Assembly: GCF_050278625.1 (NCBI RefSeq)
Contig: NZ_JBNNTI010000001.1
Span: 507,111-571,110 of the forward strand
DNA from: Viridibacillus sp050278625
Lineage (GTDB): Bacteria > Bacillota > Bacilli > Bacillales_A > Planococcaceae
Reading direction: 5' to 3'
DNA length: 64,000 bases
The notes beneath the pieces are model-generated. The model was not told where the DNA came from. It saw only the letters and a list, made by a program, of their open reading frames with translations, and made no database searches. The position numbers and the translations under genes are program-made. This document shows, one piece after another, positions 1 to 9,800 of the stretch. Positions within the stretch are counted from its first letter, which is position 1, and every line of letters begins with the position of its first letter.

Positions 1-1590
1 ACCAACAATCATACCTTCATAAATATCTGTACTTGGTTCAACAAATAGTGTACCACGGTCTTCAATTTGCATCATACCATAAGTAGTTGATTTGCCTGTT
101 TCCATAGAAACTAGTACACCTTGACGACGTCCACCAATTTTACCTGATAGTAATGGTTGATAGCTATCGAAAGTATGGTTAATAATACCGAAACCTTTTG
201 TTAAAGACATAAATTCTGTTGTATAACCAATTAATCCACGAGCAGGTACCATGAAGATTAAACGAACTTGGCCACTACCATTGTTCACCATATCTAACAT
301 TTCACCTTTACGTAAACCCAATGATTCAATAATTGACCCTACAGCATCTTCTGGTACATCGATTTGTACACGTTCAAATGGTTCACATTTCACACCATCA
401 ATTTCTTTAATGATAACTTTTGGTTTAGATACTTGTAATTCATAACCTTCACGACGCATGTTTTCAATAAGAATCGATAAGTGAAGTTCACCACGACCTG
501 AAACAGTCCAAGCATCTGGAGAATTAGTATCTTCTACACGTAAACTTACATCAGTTTGTAATTGAGCACGTAAACGTTCTTCAATTTTACGTGATGTTAC
601 CCATTTACCTTCACGACCTGCAAATGGTGAGTTATTTACTAAGAAAGTCATTTGTAATGTTGGTTCATCGATACGTAATGGTGTTAAAGCTTCTTGGTGT
701 TCAGTTGGACAAACAGTTTCACCTACGTTAATGTCTTCCATACCTGAAACAGCAATTAAATCACCTGAGTATGCTTCTTCAACTTCTTCACGTTTTAATC
801 CGAAGAAACCAAAGATTTTAGTTACACGGAAATTTTTCACAGTGCCATCAAGTTTCATAAGTGCAACTTGTTGTCCAACATGGATTTTACCGCGGAATAC
901 ACGGCCGATACCAATACGACCAACGTAGTCATTATAATCAAGTAATGCTACTTGGAATTGTAATGGTTCATCACGAGTATCAGCTGGTGCTGGGATGTGA
1001 CTAATAATTTCCTCGAATAGGCATTTCATATTTTCTTCTTGTTTAGATGGGTCTGAATCAAGTGATGCAGTACCATTTACACCAGAAGCAAATACGACAG
1101 GGAATTCTAATTGATCTTCATTAGCACCTAATTCGATTAATAAGTCGATTACTTCATCCACAACTTCTGTAGGACGTGCTGAATCTTTATCGACTTTGTT
1201 TACTACTACGATTGGTGTTAATTTTTGTTCTAATGCTTTTTTCAATACAAATCGAGTTTGAGGCATACAACCTTCATATGCATCTACAACTAAAAGTACA
1301 CCGTCAACCATTTTCAGGATACGTTCAACTTCTCCACCGAAATCGGCATGCCCTGGTGTGTCTAGGATATTGATACGAGTACCTTCGTAGTTTACTGCTG
1401 TATTCTTTGCTAAAATTGTAATACCACGTTCACGTTCGATGTCGTTTGAGTCCATTGCTCTTTCCGCGACATTTTCATTTGAACGAAAAGTACCAGATTG
1501 TTGTAATAATTGGTCAACCAATGTCGTTTTACCATGGTCAACGTGAGCTATAATTGCAATATTTCTAATGTCTTGACGTAAATTTGTCAT
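1..1590 (-). CDS. typA: GTP-binding ribosome-associated protein TypA/BipA (3' end off window)
   Basis: Translational GTPase of the EF-G/LepA superfamily that binds 70S ribosomes and supports growth under cold and other stress. The N terminus reads MTNLRQDIRNIAIIAHVDHG with the P-loop AHVDHGKTT at about residues 15-23, and further on the G3 motif DTPGHADFGGEV is visible. The ATG at 1588-1590 is preceded by a GGAGTGG ribosome site. 530 codons are in the window; the family is about 610 residues, so roughly 80 C-terminal residues lie left of position 1. It is divergent from ylaF, as in B. subtilis (ylaF-ylaG). Confidence 0.97.
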   Translation of the reverse strand, partial: MTNLRQDIRNIAIIAHVDHGKTTLVDQLLQQSGTFRSNENVAERAMDSNDIERERGITILAKNTAVNYEGTRINILDTPGHADFGGEVERILKMVDGVLLVVDAYEGCMPQTRFVLKKALEQKLTPIVVVNKVDKDSARPTEVVDEVIDLLIELGANEDQLEFPVVFASGVNGTASLDSDPSKQEENMKCLFEEIISHIPAPADTRDEPLQFQVALLDYNDYVGRIGIGRVFRGKIHVGQQVALMKLDGTVKNFRVTKIFGFFGLKREEVEEAYSGDLIAVSGMEDINVGETVCPTEHQEALTPLRIDEPTLQMTFLVNNSPFAGREGKWVTSRKIEERLRAQLQTDVSLRVEDTNSPDAWTVSGRGELHLSILIENMRREGYELQVSKPKVIIKEIDGVKCEPFERVQIDVPEDAVGSIIESLGLRKGEMLDMVNNGSGQVRLIFMVPARGLIGYTTEFMSLTKGFGIINHTFDSYQPLLSGKIGGRRQGVLVSMETGKSTTYGMMQIEDRGTLFVEPSTDIYEGMIVG

Positions 1591-1773
1591 TATTCCACTC
1601 CACATTCTATTTTCGAGTCCATAACTGTGTTATTATAACACAAGAGATGTTGCTTGTCTTTTCTTAACAACTAGTATTTCAAATTTTTTTATTATTTCAC
1701 AGTAAAATTATTAGTTGGACTTAAGTTATAATTACTTATAAGTCAAACAAATTCATCAACTGGAGGATTTAAA

Positions 1774-1959
1774 ATGAAAAATGCTAAAGTCGTTATGGCT
1801 TTTTTTGCGTTAGCTGCAGTGCTAGCAATGTGTTCAATAGGAATCGCCGTTGCTTTTAAAAGCGTACTTGGTATCTTCGGCGCCATTTTATTAGTTTGTG
1901 CCATTATGGGCTACGGCTTTAAAACTAAACGACAATTCCGTGAAAAAGGCTTGCTATAA
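1774..1959 (+). CDS. ylaF: YlaF family small membrane protein (DUF5325)
   Basis: A 61-residue protein with two hydrophobic helices (about residues 5-28 and 31-47) and a short basic tail (KTKRQFREKG). Ribosome site TGGAGG lies 7 bases before the ATG. Size, sequence and position beside typA match YlaF of bacilli; no function is established. It is a monocistronic unit closed by a strong terminator immediately downstream. Confidence 0.85.
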   Translation: MKNAKVVMAFFALAAVLAMCSIGIAVAFKSVLGIFGAILLVCAIMGYGFKTKRQFREKGLL

Positions 1960-1966
1960 CTTTTCC

Positions 1967-2013
1967 AAATAAAAAGAATGAACTGGCTTTTTGCGAGTTC
2001 ATTCTTTTTATTT
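1967..2013. terminator. Bidirectional terminator between ylaF and the inositol monophosphatase gene
   Basis: Perfect 18-bp inverted repeat (1967-1984 and 1996-2013) with an 11-base loop. The outer stem is A-rich on the left and T-rich on the right, so it can end transcripts arriving from either side. Confidence 0.85.
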
Positions 2014-2024
2014 ATAACTATATT

Positions 2025-2816
2025 CTATTTCAAATGAATGTATTGTTCAATGATTGTCTGATGAATTTTAGGATTTGCAATAATAAATGTATCTTGTTTC
2101 TCCAAATTTATCGCTTCATTTCTCAAGTTCGACACAATCGCTCCGACTTCATTTGCAATAACTGCACCACCAGCAATATCCCAAGGTGATAAACGCATGG
2201 ACATATAAGCATCCATTCGTCCACATACTACTGAGGCAATTTCTAAAGTAGCTGAGCCATACGATCTTGTCCCTCTAACATGATGTACAAGGTCTATCAT
2301 CTTATTGTGTTCAATGTAGCGATTTGGTGTAACCCAAGTAGCATTAATTCCTATAATCGCTTCATTTAACGGTAGCGGTTGTAGTCGTTCTAACTTACGA
2401 TCATTCATGTATGCGCCTTGTCCTTCTATAGCATAGTACAAATCATTGCGCATTACATCATATATGTACCCTAGTTTTCCGATTCCATCAACATAAATTC
2501 CAACTGAAATAGCAAAATTACGATGCTGTCGTATGAAATTCATCGTCCCGTCAATCGGATCAATTATCCATACGACACCATCTAATGATTCAAGGGGTTC
2601 CCCCATCCCTTCCTCACCGAGAATTTTGTATGCAGGATCATAAGAATGAATTTGTTCGATAAAAAACAATTCTGTTTCACGATCAATATTCGTTACAAGA
2701 TCATTCGCATTAGCCTTTGTTTCAATTTCTAACTTTTCTGATAATGATTGACGAATTCGTTCTCCTGCTTCATGAATAATTTTAACTGTAAATTCATGTA
2801 TTGCTATAATCCCCAC
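2025..2816 (-). CDS. yktC: Inositol monophosphatase family protein (YktC type)
   Basis: Mg2+-dependent sugar-phosphate or inositol phosphatase of the SuhB/IMPase superfamily, 263 residues. Metal-site motifs are present in order: GEEG (about 68-71), DPIDGT (86-91) and WDIAGG (about 211-216). The start is GTG at 2814-2816, which has a good ribosome site (AAAGGTGG, 7 bases upstream); no ATG lies nearby in frame. Neighbouring yktA and yktB support the YktC assignment. The true substrate (inositol-1-phosphate, NADP or other) cannot be read from sequence. Confidence 0.88.
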   Translation of the reverse strand: MGIIAIHEFTVKIIHEAGERIRQSLSEKLEIETKANANDLVTNIDRETELFFIEQIHSYDPAYKILGEEGMGEPLESLDGVVWIIDPIDGTMNFIRQHRNFAISVGIYVDGIGKLGYIYDVMRNDLYYAIEGQGAYMNDRKLERLQPLPLNEAIIGINATWVTPNRYIEHNKMIDLVHHVRGTRSYGSATLEIASVVCGRMDAYMSMRLSPWDIAGGAVIANEVGAIVSNLRNEAINLEKQDTFIIANPKIHQTIIEQYIHLK

Positions 2817-2895
2817 CGTAACCCCACCTTTCGAAGCAAAAAAACATCATTTCTATAAATCCAAGTTAATGTTCTTTGCCTATCTCTATTATAGC

Positions 2896-2932
2896 AAAAA
2901 AACATCTGCTTCTCATTTGATTAGCAGATGTT
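2896..2932 (-). terminator. Terminator of the 65-residue ORF
   Basis: Inverted repeat AACATCTGCT/AGCAGATGTT (2901-2910, 2923-2932) followed on the minus strand by a run of seven T. Confidence 0.8.
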
Positions 2933-2956
2933 CACCGGCGAATTTTGATTCTCTCT

Positions 2957-3154
2957 TTAGGCAAAAGCATGAAATGCCTCCAATTCCAAATGAATTTCAG
3001 AAAGGCGAATTTTGCTTAATTCAATTTGTTTTGCATCCTTACCTTGCAGAGCATCAAATAATGTTGCTAGTTCATAATCCATTTCTAATTGCAGACCCTT
3101 CACATATTGCTTTTCATAATCAACTTTGCGAATAATGTGTACTACTTGTTTCAT
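2957..3154 (-). CDS. Small protein of unknown function, possibly YkzI-like
   Basis: A 65-residue charged protein starting MKQVVHIIRKVDYEKQYVKG. I place the start at 3154 because AAGGAGCTGGTTAGT precedes that ATG; a more upstream in-frame ATG at 3187 would put this ribosome site inside the gene. The sequence is likely helical, with Glu/Lys/Leu-rich heptads at residues 25-60. B. subtilis has a small gene (ykzI) at this position between yktB and yktC, so orthology is plausible but rests on position. Function unknown. Confidence 0.65.
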   Translation of the reverse strand: MKQVVHIIRKVDYEKQYVKGLQLEMDYELATLFDALQGKDAKQIELSKIRLSEIHLELEAFHAFA

Positions 3155-3311
3155 ACTAACCAGCTCCTTTTTATTTTGTTTGTGCAAGCTAGGACTTAAA
3201 GTGTCTTACTACATTATATGCATGATGTGAAAAATGATAAGTCCTTCTACAAGATTTTTTCCCAAATTTCTAATAAAATAAACATAAACTTTCAAAAGGA
3301 GTTAAATTATT

Positions 3312-3944
3312 ATGCCTAGAACAAAATGGACTCAAAAAGATTTCGACATTTTCTCCATAGATGGCTTAGAACCACGAATGGAAGCACTTATCAATACCGT
3401 TAGACCCAAATTTGAAGAATTAGGTACGACATTTTCTACATATTTTTCCGCAAAAACTGCAGATGAATTTTTCCCTCATGTAGCAAAACATGCACGTCGT
3501 AAAGTAAATCCCCCAAAAGATAGCTGGGTTGCATTTGCTCCGTACAAACGCGGCTATAAATCAATTCCTCATTTTCAGGTTGGCTTATTTGGCACTCATC
3601 TATTCATCATTCTTTGTGTTATTTATGAAGCGCCAAGTAAGGCCGAAATTGCTGACCGTTTGCTAAAAAACCAAAATTTATTTAACAAGCTACCAAAGAA
3701 ATTCTATGTTTCAGGAGATCATTTTTCTCCTGAAGGCATTAATATCAAAGAAGCCTTGAATAACGGTCAGCTACTTGGTTTACTGGAACGCTTACGTGAT
3801 GTGAAAAAAGGAGAATTTATAGTAGGTCTACAACTTCCAAAAGAAGAAGCCATTCAATTATCTGCAGAAGAATTCGAGAAGTTAACCGAAGAAACGTTTG
3901 ATGCTTTAGTCCCTATTTATAATTCTATGGTCAACAAAAAGTAA
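3312..3944 (+). CDS. yktB: YktB family protein (DUF1054/UPF0637)
   Basis: A 210-residue cytosolic protein starting MPRTKWTQKDFDIFSIDGLE. It shows family-typical blocks: the WVAFAPYKRGYKSIPHFQVGL block near residues 70-90 and KFYVSGDHFSP near 135-145. Ribosome site AAAGGAG. The family is conserved in Bacillales but has no established biochemical role. It faces yktA across a shared terminator. Confidence 0.9.
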   Translation: MPRTKWTQKDFDIFSIDGLEPRMEALINTVRPKFEELGTTFSTYFSAKTADEFFPHVAKHARRKVNPPKDSWVAFAPYKRGYKSIPHFQVGLFGTHLFIILCVIYEAPSKAEIADRLLKNQNLFNKLPKKFYVSGDHFSPEGINIKEALNNGQLLGLLERLRDVKKGEFIVGLQLPKEEAIQLSAEEFEKLTEETFDALVPIYNSMVNKK

Positions 3945-3972
3945 AAGAACAGGCATACGCCTGTTCTTTTAC
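3941..3972. terminator. Bidirectional terminator between yktB and yktA
   Basis: Perfect 14-bp inverted repeat GTAAAAGAACAGGC/GCCTGTTCTTTTAC with a 4-base loop (ATAC). It overlaps the yktB stop codon and abuts the yktA stop. Confidence 0.88.
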
Positions 3973-3974
3973 TT

Positions 3975-4259
3975 TTATCTTCTTCTTATTTCACCTTTAA
4001 TTTTTGAACCTACAGGAGCATCTTTCATTTGCTTAATAATTGAATAACTTACATAGCCACTAACTTCTTCAAATTCGCGGAAAATTGTTTTTTCTTCAGC
4101 CATCGCTGGTACAATTCCTTTAAAACGTCTATATTTTGACATTAGATCTTCGCGTTTAACACCTGTTTCATACGCTTTTTCGATTGCTTGGAAGAACGCA
4201 ATTACATCTACAATCTCTTCTGTAGACCAGTCCGTTGAGAACGGATATGAGTATTCCAT
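3975..4259 (-). CDS. yktA: UPF0223 family protein YktA
   Basis: A 94-residue protein starting MEYSYPFSTDWSTEEIVDVI, matching the UPF0223 family (YktA). It is rich in helix-forming residues and ends in a basic tail (KIKGEIRRR). Ribosome site AAAGGTAGG precedes the ATG. It lies 39 bases downstream of the nitronate monooxygenase gene on the same strand with no obvious terminator between, so co-transcription is likely. Function unknown. Confidence 0.88.
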   Translation of the reverse strand: MEYSYPFSTDWSTEEIVDVIAFFQAIEKAYETGVKREDLMSKYRRFKGIVPAMAEEKTIFREFEEVSGYVSYSIIKQMKDAPVGSKIKGEIRRR

Positions 4260-4298
4260 AATCTTACCTACCTTTTGATTCAGGCTAATAAAGCCTTA

Positions 4299-5261
4299 TT
4301 ATTGTACTCCCCATTTTAAGCGTATTTCCGTTGCCTGTGCAACCATTCGCTGTATAAGTTCCTTCACAGTCGGTTCATCTTGGATCAATCCTGTAACTTG
4401 TCCAGCCCAACCAAACCCTTCTTGTTCCTTACCCTCATAGATAAATCTTTTATTTGCTTGACCGCTTATGAAATTTTTTAAAGCTTCATATGTTGGTGTT
4501 TCTTTTTCGATATCATGAATTTGATCCGTCCAACTATTTCTAATAGCACGTGCTGGTGCTCCTATAGATCGTTTAATAACAGTCGTATCTGCCTCCGTAC
4601 TATTAATCAAGGTGTTTTTATACGCAACGGATGCATCAATACATTCTTTAGTAGCAATAAAACGGGTTCCCATTTCAATACCTTCTGCACCTAATGCAAG
4701 TGCTGCCATCCAGCCACGTCCATCACCTATGCCTCCTGATGCAATTACAGGAATAGATACAGCATCTACAACTTGAGGTACTAGTACCATTGTCCCGATA
4801 TCATCTCGACCTAGATGGCCACCACCTTCTTGTCCTACAACCATAACGGCATCTGCACCTAACTCTTCCGCTTTTTGCGCTTGTCTGCGCGCAGCAACTA
4901 ATACTAATTTCTTAATATCTGTCCCTCCTAGTTGTTTGAAAATTGGCGCAGGATTACCACCTGTCATTGATACGACCGGTACTTTTTCTTCAATTGCTAC
5001 TGCTAACATATGCTCAAATGATCGACCATGCTGCCCGATAGCATAATTGACACCGAATGGCCGATCCGTTAACTTGCGTACTTTCTGAATCTCTTCTCGT
5101 AATGCTTCAGGACTTTCTAAACTCATAGCTGTTATTTGTCCTAATCCGCCTGCATTCGATACAGCAGCAGCTAAATCTGCATATGCTAAATAAGCAAGCC
5201 CACCTTGAATGATTGGATATTCTATTCCTAATAATTCGGTAACTCTCGTTTGCCATTTCAT
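4299..5261 (-). CDS. FMN-dependent nitronate monooxygenase / FabK-like enzyme
   Basis: A 320-residue TIM-barrel flavoprotein. The N-terminal segment IEYPIIQGG, the GQEGGGHLGR loop near residue 144 and the FMN-phosphate loop ASGGIGDGRG near residue 175 are typical of class I nitronate monooxygenases and enoyl-ACP reductase II. These two activities cannot be separated by eye; the isolated context with no fatty-acid genes favours nitronate monooxygenase. The expected reaction is oxidative denitrification of alkyl nitronates such as propionate-3-nitronate. Length is normal for the family. Confidence 0.85.
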   Translation of the reverse strand: MKWQTRVTELLGIEYPIIQGGLAYLAYADLAAAVSNAGGLGQITAMSLESPEALREEIQKVRKLTDRPFGVNYAIGQHGRSFEHMLAVAIEEKVPVVSMTGGNPAPIFKQLGGTDIKKLVLVAARRQAQKAEELGADAVMVVGQEGGGHLGRDDIGTMVLVPQVVDAVSIPVIASGGIGDGRGWMAALALGAEGIEMGTRFIATKECIDASVAYKNTLINSTEADTTVIKRSIGAPARAIRNSWTDQIHDIEKETPTYEALKNFISGQANKRFIYEGKEQEGFGWAGQVTGLIQDEPTVKELIQRMVAQATEIRLKWGVQ

Positions 5262-5354
5262 CTGTTACAACTCCCCTTTGTTTCCCTATATTAAACTGGT
5301 TCGCCGAATATTAGCGAAACCCTTTTTTCATTTTATTTCCCGAGAAATAAAGTA

Positions 5355-5390
5355 AGCATATGAAAAGTTCAAAGAGAATTTTCACATGCT
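5355..5390 (-). terminator. Probable terminator of lrgAB
   Basis: 12-base arms AGCATATGAAAA and TTTTCACATGCT with one mismatch flank a 12-base loop, just past the lrgB stop. The T-tract on the minus strand is weak (TACTTTATT), so efficiency is uncertain. Confidence 0.5.
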
Positions 5391-5394
5391 CTTT

Positions 5395-6072
5395 TTAGAA
5401 TATTAGCATTGCAAATATCGGACAAAAAAATGCGCCAATAACAGCACTTAATGTCATTGATACTGATCCCATGGATAACGTCTTTTCGCCATATTCAGTT
5501 AGTTTTGAAATTCCGAAACCATGAGCGCCACTCCCCATTGAAACACCTCTACTCACTGCACTATCGATTTTACACACCCGGAATATAAGCGGTCCTAAAA
5601 TAGCGCCAGTAAAGCCTGCTACCATAACAAAAACTGCAGTCATAGGAGGAATTCCTCCTAAAGAGCTACTTACTTGCATTGCAACCGGCGTTGTAATCGA
5701 TTTCGGAAGTAACGACCTTACCATTTCATCATCAAATCGCAATAGCTTTGCCAAGGCAAAAACACTAATTAGGCCTGAAATCATTGCTACAACAACACCA
5801 GAAATAATAGACAGCTTATACGTTTTAATCATATGTCGCTGCATATACAGTGGATAGGCTAAACTTACAACTGCTGGCCCAAGCATCGTATCAATCCATT
5901 TACCACCAGTCATATATGTTTCATAAGGAATATTACCCAACACTAAAATTGAAACACCTATAATTGTCGTTGTTAATATAGGAAGCAAAAACGGAGTCGA
6001 AAAACGAGCATATAATTTTGACATTAAATAAAATATGAAAATAGTTATAAGTATAATGGCTATAGCTTTCAT
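5395..6072 (-). CDS. lrgB: LrgB/CidB family membrane protein
   Basis: A 225-residue polytopic membrane protein, the usual size for LrgB. Family blocks are visible: LLPKSITTPVAMQVSSSLGG near residues 122-141, and GVSMGSGAHGFGISK near 176-190. LrgB works with the holin-like LrgA in control of murein hydrolase activity and, in several Firmicutes, export or uptake of pyruvate or glycolate. It overlaps lrgA by 4 bases (6069-6072), indicating translational coupling. No LytSR two-component system is adjacent in this window. Confidence 0.92.
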   Translation of the reverse strand: MKAIAIILITIFIFYLMSKLYARFSTPFLLPILTTTIIGVSILVLGNIPYETYMTGGKWIDTMLGPAVVSLAYPLYMQRHMIKTYKLSIISGVVVAMISGLISVFALAKLLRFDDEMVRSLLPKSITTPVAMQVSSSLGGIPPMTAVFVMVAGFTGAILGPLIFRVCKIDSAVSRGVSMGSGAHGFGISKLTEYGEKTLSMGSVSMTLSAVIGAFFCPIFAMLIF

Positions 6073-6728
6073 TTTACGCCCTCCTTCATTTCTTCAGATT
6101 CGACCTTTTCTTTTTTCTCTAAAAATATTGATATTCTCCCTGATACAATAATAGTAAAAATTGTACTACTTATAACTGTGAGTAATAGCAATATACCATG
6201 TAAAGATAATAATTCAGGATACTTAATAGCACCTACTGTTGCCGGAACGAAAAACAACGGTAAAACTGCTAACATAAATCCTGCTCCTTCTTCAATCAGT
6301 GATACCGGCATTACATTACTAAGTAACAAAGCAAATAAAATGAGTAAACCAACAATACTACCCGGAAATTTGACACCTAACAAATTTACGATAGTCGTGC
6401 CAACAAATGAGAAAATATATAATACTACCATTTGTAAAATTATACGCATCCATTTAATTGATCTTTGTTCTAAAATTTTAATTTTTTTAACATTTTTCTG
6501 CTTCAATTGCGTCGAATCCATTTGTGTTGTTGACAAATCTTTTATTTCCATTTTTCGTACTTCAACTTCACTTTTTTCAGATTCTTTCACTTCTTGCTCT
6601 TTCATTTCCTGTTCATTCACTACTGTTTCGTTTATTTCTAGATCATTTACTTGGGCATTTTTTATCGCTATCTTATAATTTCCATTTTTGTGTTTTACTA
6701 ATTTCAATTTCCCTACTTTAGATTGCAT
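6069..6728 (-). CDS. lrgA: LrgA/CidA family holin-like protein with a long charged N-terminal extension
   Basis: Residues 94-219 form the normal LrgA core, with four hydrophobic helices and family motifs FPGSIVGL and GAGFMLAVLPLFFVPA. The first ~92 residues are an extra hydrophilic segment rich in Glu, Lys and Val (for example VNEQEMKEQEVKES) that typical LrgA proteins of about 120-150 residues lack. The start at 6728 has a strong ribosome site (AAAAGGAGAGTTACGAA ATG). Internal ATGs near residues 60, 70 and 94 have none, so the extension is probably translated. Confidence 0.85.
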   Translation of the reverse strand: MQSKVGKLKLVKHKNGNYKIAIKNAQVNDLEINETVVNEQEMKEQEVKESEKSEVEVRKMEIKDLSTTQMDSTQLKQKNVKKIKILEQRSIKWMRIILQMVVLYIFSFVGTTIVNLLGVKFPGSIVGLLILFALLLSNVMPVSLIEEGAGFMLAVLPLFFVPATVGAIKYPELLSLHGILLLLTVISSTIFTIIVSGRISIFLEKKEKVESEEMKEGVK

Positions 6729-6824
6729 TTCGTAACTCTCCTTTTAACACATACCACGTTTATAAAGTAATACGAAATATTGTACGCCTATCTTCTCTAG
6801 ATGTCTATGAATCTAACTGGAATA

Positions 6825-6873
6825 AAAAAGAAGCCATCCTTCATTAACTAAGTAATGTTAGATAGCTTCTTTC
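6825..6873 (-). terminator. Probable terminator of swrC
   Basis: Imperfect inverted repeat: AAAGAAGC-C-ATC on the left pairs with GAT-A-GCTTCTTT on the right (6862-6873), just past the exporter stop at 6893. A run of A/T follows on the minus strand. Confidence 0.6.
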
Positions 6874-6892
6874 CTATTTTCAATATTTATAA

Positions 6893-9800
6893 TTAATCGT
6901 CAAAGTTTTCAGATGCTCGATTCTTTTTCAACATCTTAGACAATAGTTCATAAACAAGTGGAACGATGATTAAAGTTAATACAGTAGAACTGATTAAACC
7001 ACCGATTACTGTTACACCTAGGCCTTTTGATATCAAGCCGCTTCCTTCTGCCCCAATCGCTAAGGGAATTAAAGCCCCTACAGTTGCAATTGCAGTCATT
7101 AAGATTGGACGAAGACGAGTTGCTCCTGCTTCTAAAATTGCTTCGCGCATTGTCATACCTTCATGTTCCATATGAATTACACGGTCAATTAATACAATCG
7201 CATTTGTTACTACGATACCTATTAACATTAATAGACCAATCATTGAAGATACACTAATTGTTTCGCCAGTTATCCATAATGCTACCAGCGCACCTATTAC
7301 AGTAAATGGAAGAGAGAACAGAATTGCTAATGGTGCTAATCCTTCACCAAATGTTACAACTAGAATGAAGTAAACAATCGCAATTGCAGCTAGAATCGCT
7401 AATCCTAGTTGAGTGAATGCTTCAGCCATATCTTCTGCCACACCGCTGCTATTTACTTCGACGTTGTTTGGTAGATCTAGATTATCGATATTTTTTTGTA
7501 CTGCACTTGATGCTTTTGTAATATCTTTTGAAGTAACTGTAGCTGTTACGCTCGCATAGATTTTGCCTTTACTACGATTGATTTGAGATAAAGTTGTCCC
7601 CTCTTTAACATCTACTAGTTCTGAAAGTTTAACTTCCATACCAAGAGGAGATTTGATTTTTTGTTTTAATACATCAGCAAAGTCATCTGGTGATGCTGTT
7701 TCTTTATGAACAGAAACTTCGATTTTCTTACCGTCCTTATTAATCGATGTTAATACTTCTGAGCGCACGTTCGGGTTAATCGCCATTGCAATTTGTCCTG
7801 TTGTTAAGCCCAATTGTTTTACTTTATCTTGATCGATTACTAATGTGTGTTCATCATATGCTTCAGACAGTGATGCTTTAACGTCTTTTAAATCATCACG
7901 CTTTTTCATCATTTTTTCAATATCTCTTACAACTGGCTTGATTTCTTCCAACGTATTCCCGTAAACCGAATAATTTAATTCGCTACTTGAGCCTGTAGTT
8001 GAGAAATCTTGACTTTTCCAAGTTCCTGTTTGGTCAACAGCAACAACTTCTTCTATTAATTTAGCTTTGATATCACTAAACTGTTTTGTATCAGGATTAT
8101 AGATAATATACATTAATGCTCCATTTGAAGCACCTGGCATCATTGGATTTGCTCCACCAATTGATACTTGAACTGTTTGCACATCTTTTTTATCCATAAT
8201 CATTTTCTCTACTTCTTCAACGTCTTTAATAACGCTATCACGTGTTTCACCAGCCTCTGGTGTATACGTTAAGTAGACCATTTTTTGTTCATCGTCCGGT
8301 AAAAAACTAAATCCAACAAACGGTGCTAAGAATAGACTTGCTACTAAAACTGCAATTGTAGCAATAGATGTAACTAGTTTATGATCAAGTACCCAGCTAA
8401 GTAATTTTTTATAGCTTTGCGACAGCTTGCCATGTTCTTCCTTTTTCGTTTGTTTTTTACCATATAACTCTTTTTTGAACAATGTATGCGCTAATACCGG
8501 TACGACTGTAATCGCAATGATTAATGATGCACCAAGTGCAAATGTCATCGTTAATGCGAACGGCATGAACAATTCACCTACCATACCGCCAACTAACCCA
8601 AGTGGTAAGAATACCGCTACTGTGACAAGAGTCGAAGATAAAATCGGCTTGAACATTTCAATCGTTGCTTCACGTATTAACGCTCTACCTTGTAATTTCT
8701 CGCCTTCTAAATATATTCGACGATATATATTTTCTACTACTACGATAGAATCATCGATAACTCGACCGATTGCTACAGTCATCGCACCAAGTGTCATCAT
8801 ATTCAAAGTAATATCGAATTGTTTCAAAATCAATACAGCAATTAATAAAGATAGTGGGATCGATACGATTGAAATAATTGTAGAGCGAATGTTACGTAAG
8901 AACAGCATAATAATAATTACTGCGAAAATAGCACCGAATAATGCTTTGTTTAACATTGTTGATACTGACTTCTCGATTGGTTTACCTTGGTCCATAGTTA
9001 TATCAATTTGCATGCCTTTATTATCTTTTTCAAATTGTTTCGAAGCTTCTTTAACATCGTTTACGACGTCAACTGTGTTTGCTTCTTGTGATTTCACAAC
9101 TTGTACAGCAATTGCTGATTGACCATTTGTACGAGAAACAGATTCTACGTCGCCAATCATTTCGATTTTAGCAAGCTTACCTAATTTCACAAATGGCTCA
9201 GCAGGTTGTTGCTGTCCTAATGTTGCTGCTCCTGCTTGTGGTCGCACAGGAATGTCTAGATTTTTTAAATCTTTTAACGTTGTTAATTTACCATCTACAA
9301 CCACTGATTGTTCTGCATCCTTGAATTGAAACATACCTAGTGGAACTGTGATATCCATCGCTTGAATGTATTGCTTAACCGTAGCTTCATCTAGGCCGTA
9401 TTGCGCTAATTTTTTTTGATCGTAAGTTAATTGAACTTTTTCAACTTGTTGACCTGTTACTGCTACTGAAGAGACACCATCGATTGCTTCCATTTTCGGA
9501 ACAAAGTAATCTTCTACCGTTTTTGTTAGCTCTTCGATTGTTTTATTTTTGTCTGAAACACTTAAAGCTACAACCGGAAATGCATTAATATTTACACGGT
9601 CAATAGTTGGTGTTTGTGCTGTATCAGGAAGGTCGATTTTTGCGATTGCTTCCTTTACATTATCAGCTGCTTCTTTCATATCAGCACCATATTCAAATTC
9701 TATTTGAATACTTGATGCATTTTGATATGAATTGGAGGACACAGATTTTACTGATTTTAAATTGTTAACCGCTTTCTCAAATGGTATAGAAATATCATCT

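Noticed and set aside
2869..3135. 88-codon plus-strand frame overlapping the 65-residue minus-strand gene
   Set aside because: No ribosome site; it runs through a terminator hairpin, and the minus-strand frame has clear start signals.
6178..6721. Plus-strand frames antisense to lrgA
   Set aside because: Ser/Phe/Thr-rich mirror of the Glu/Lys-rich lrgA extension; no start signals.
8427..9122. 231-codon plus-strand frame inside swrC
   Set aside because: Antisense to a strongly conserved RND transporter; composition mirrors swrC codons and no ribosome site is seen.
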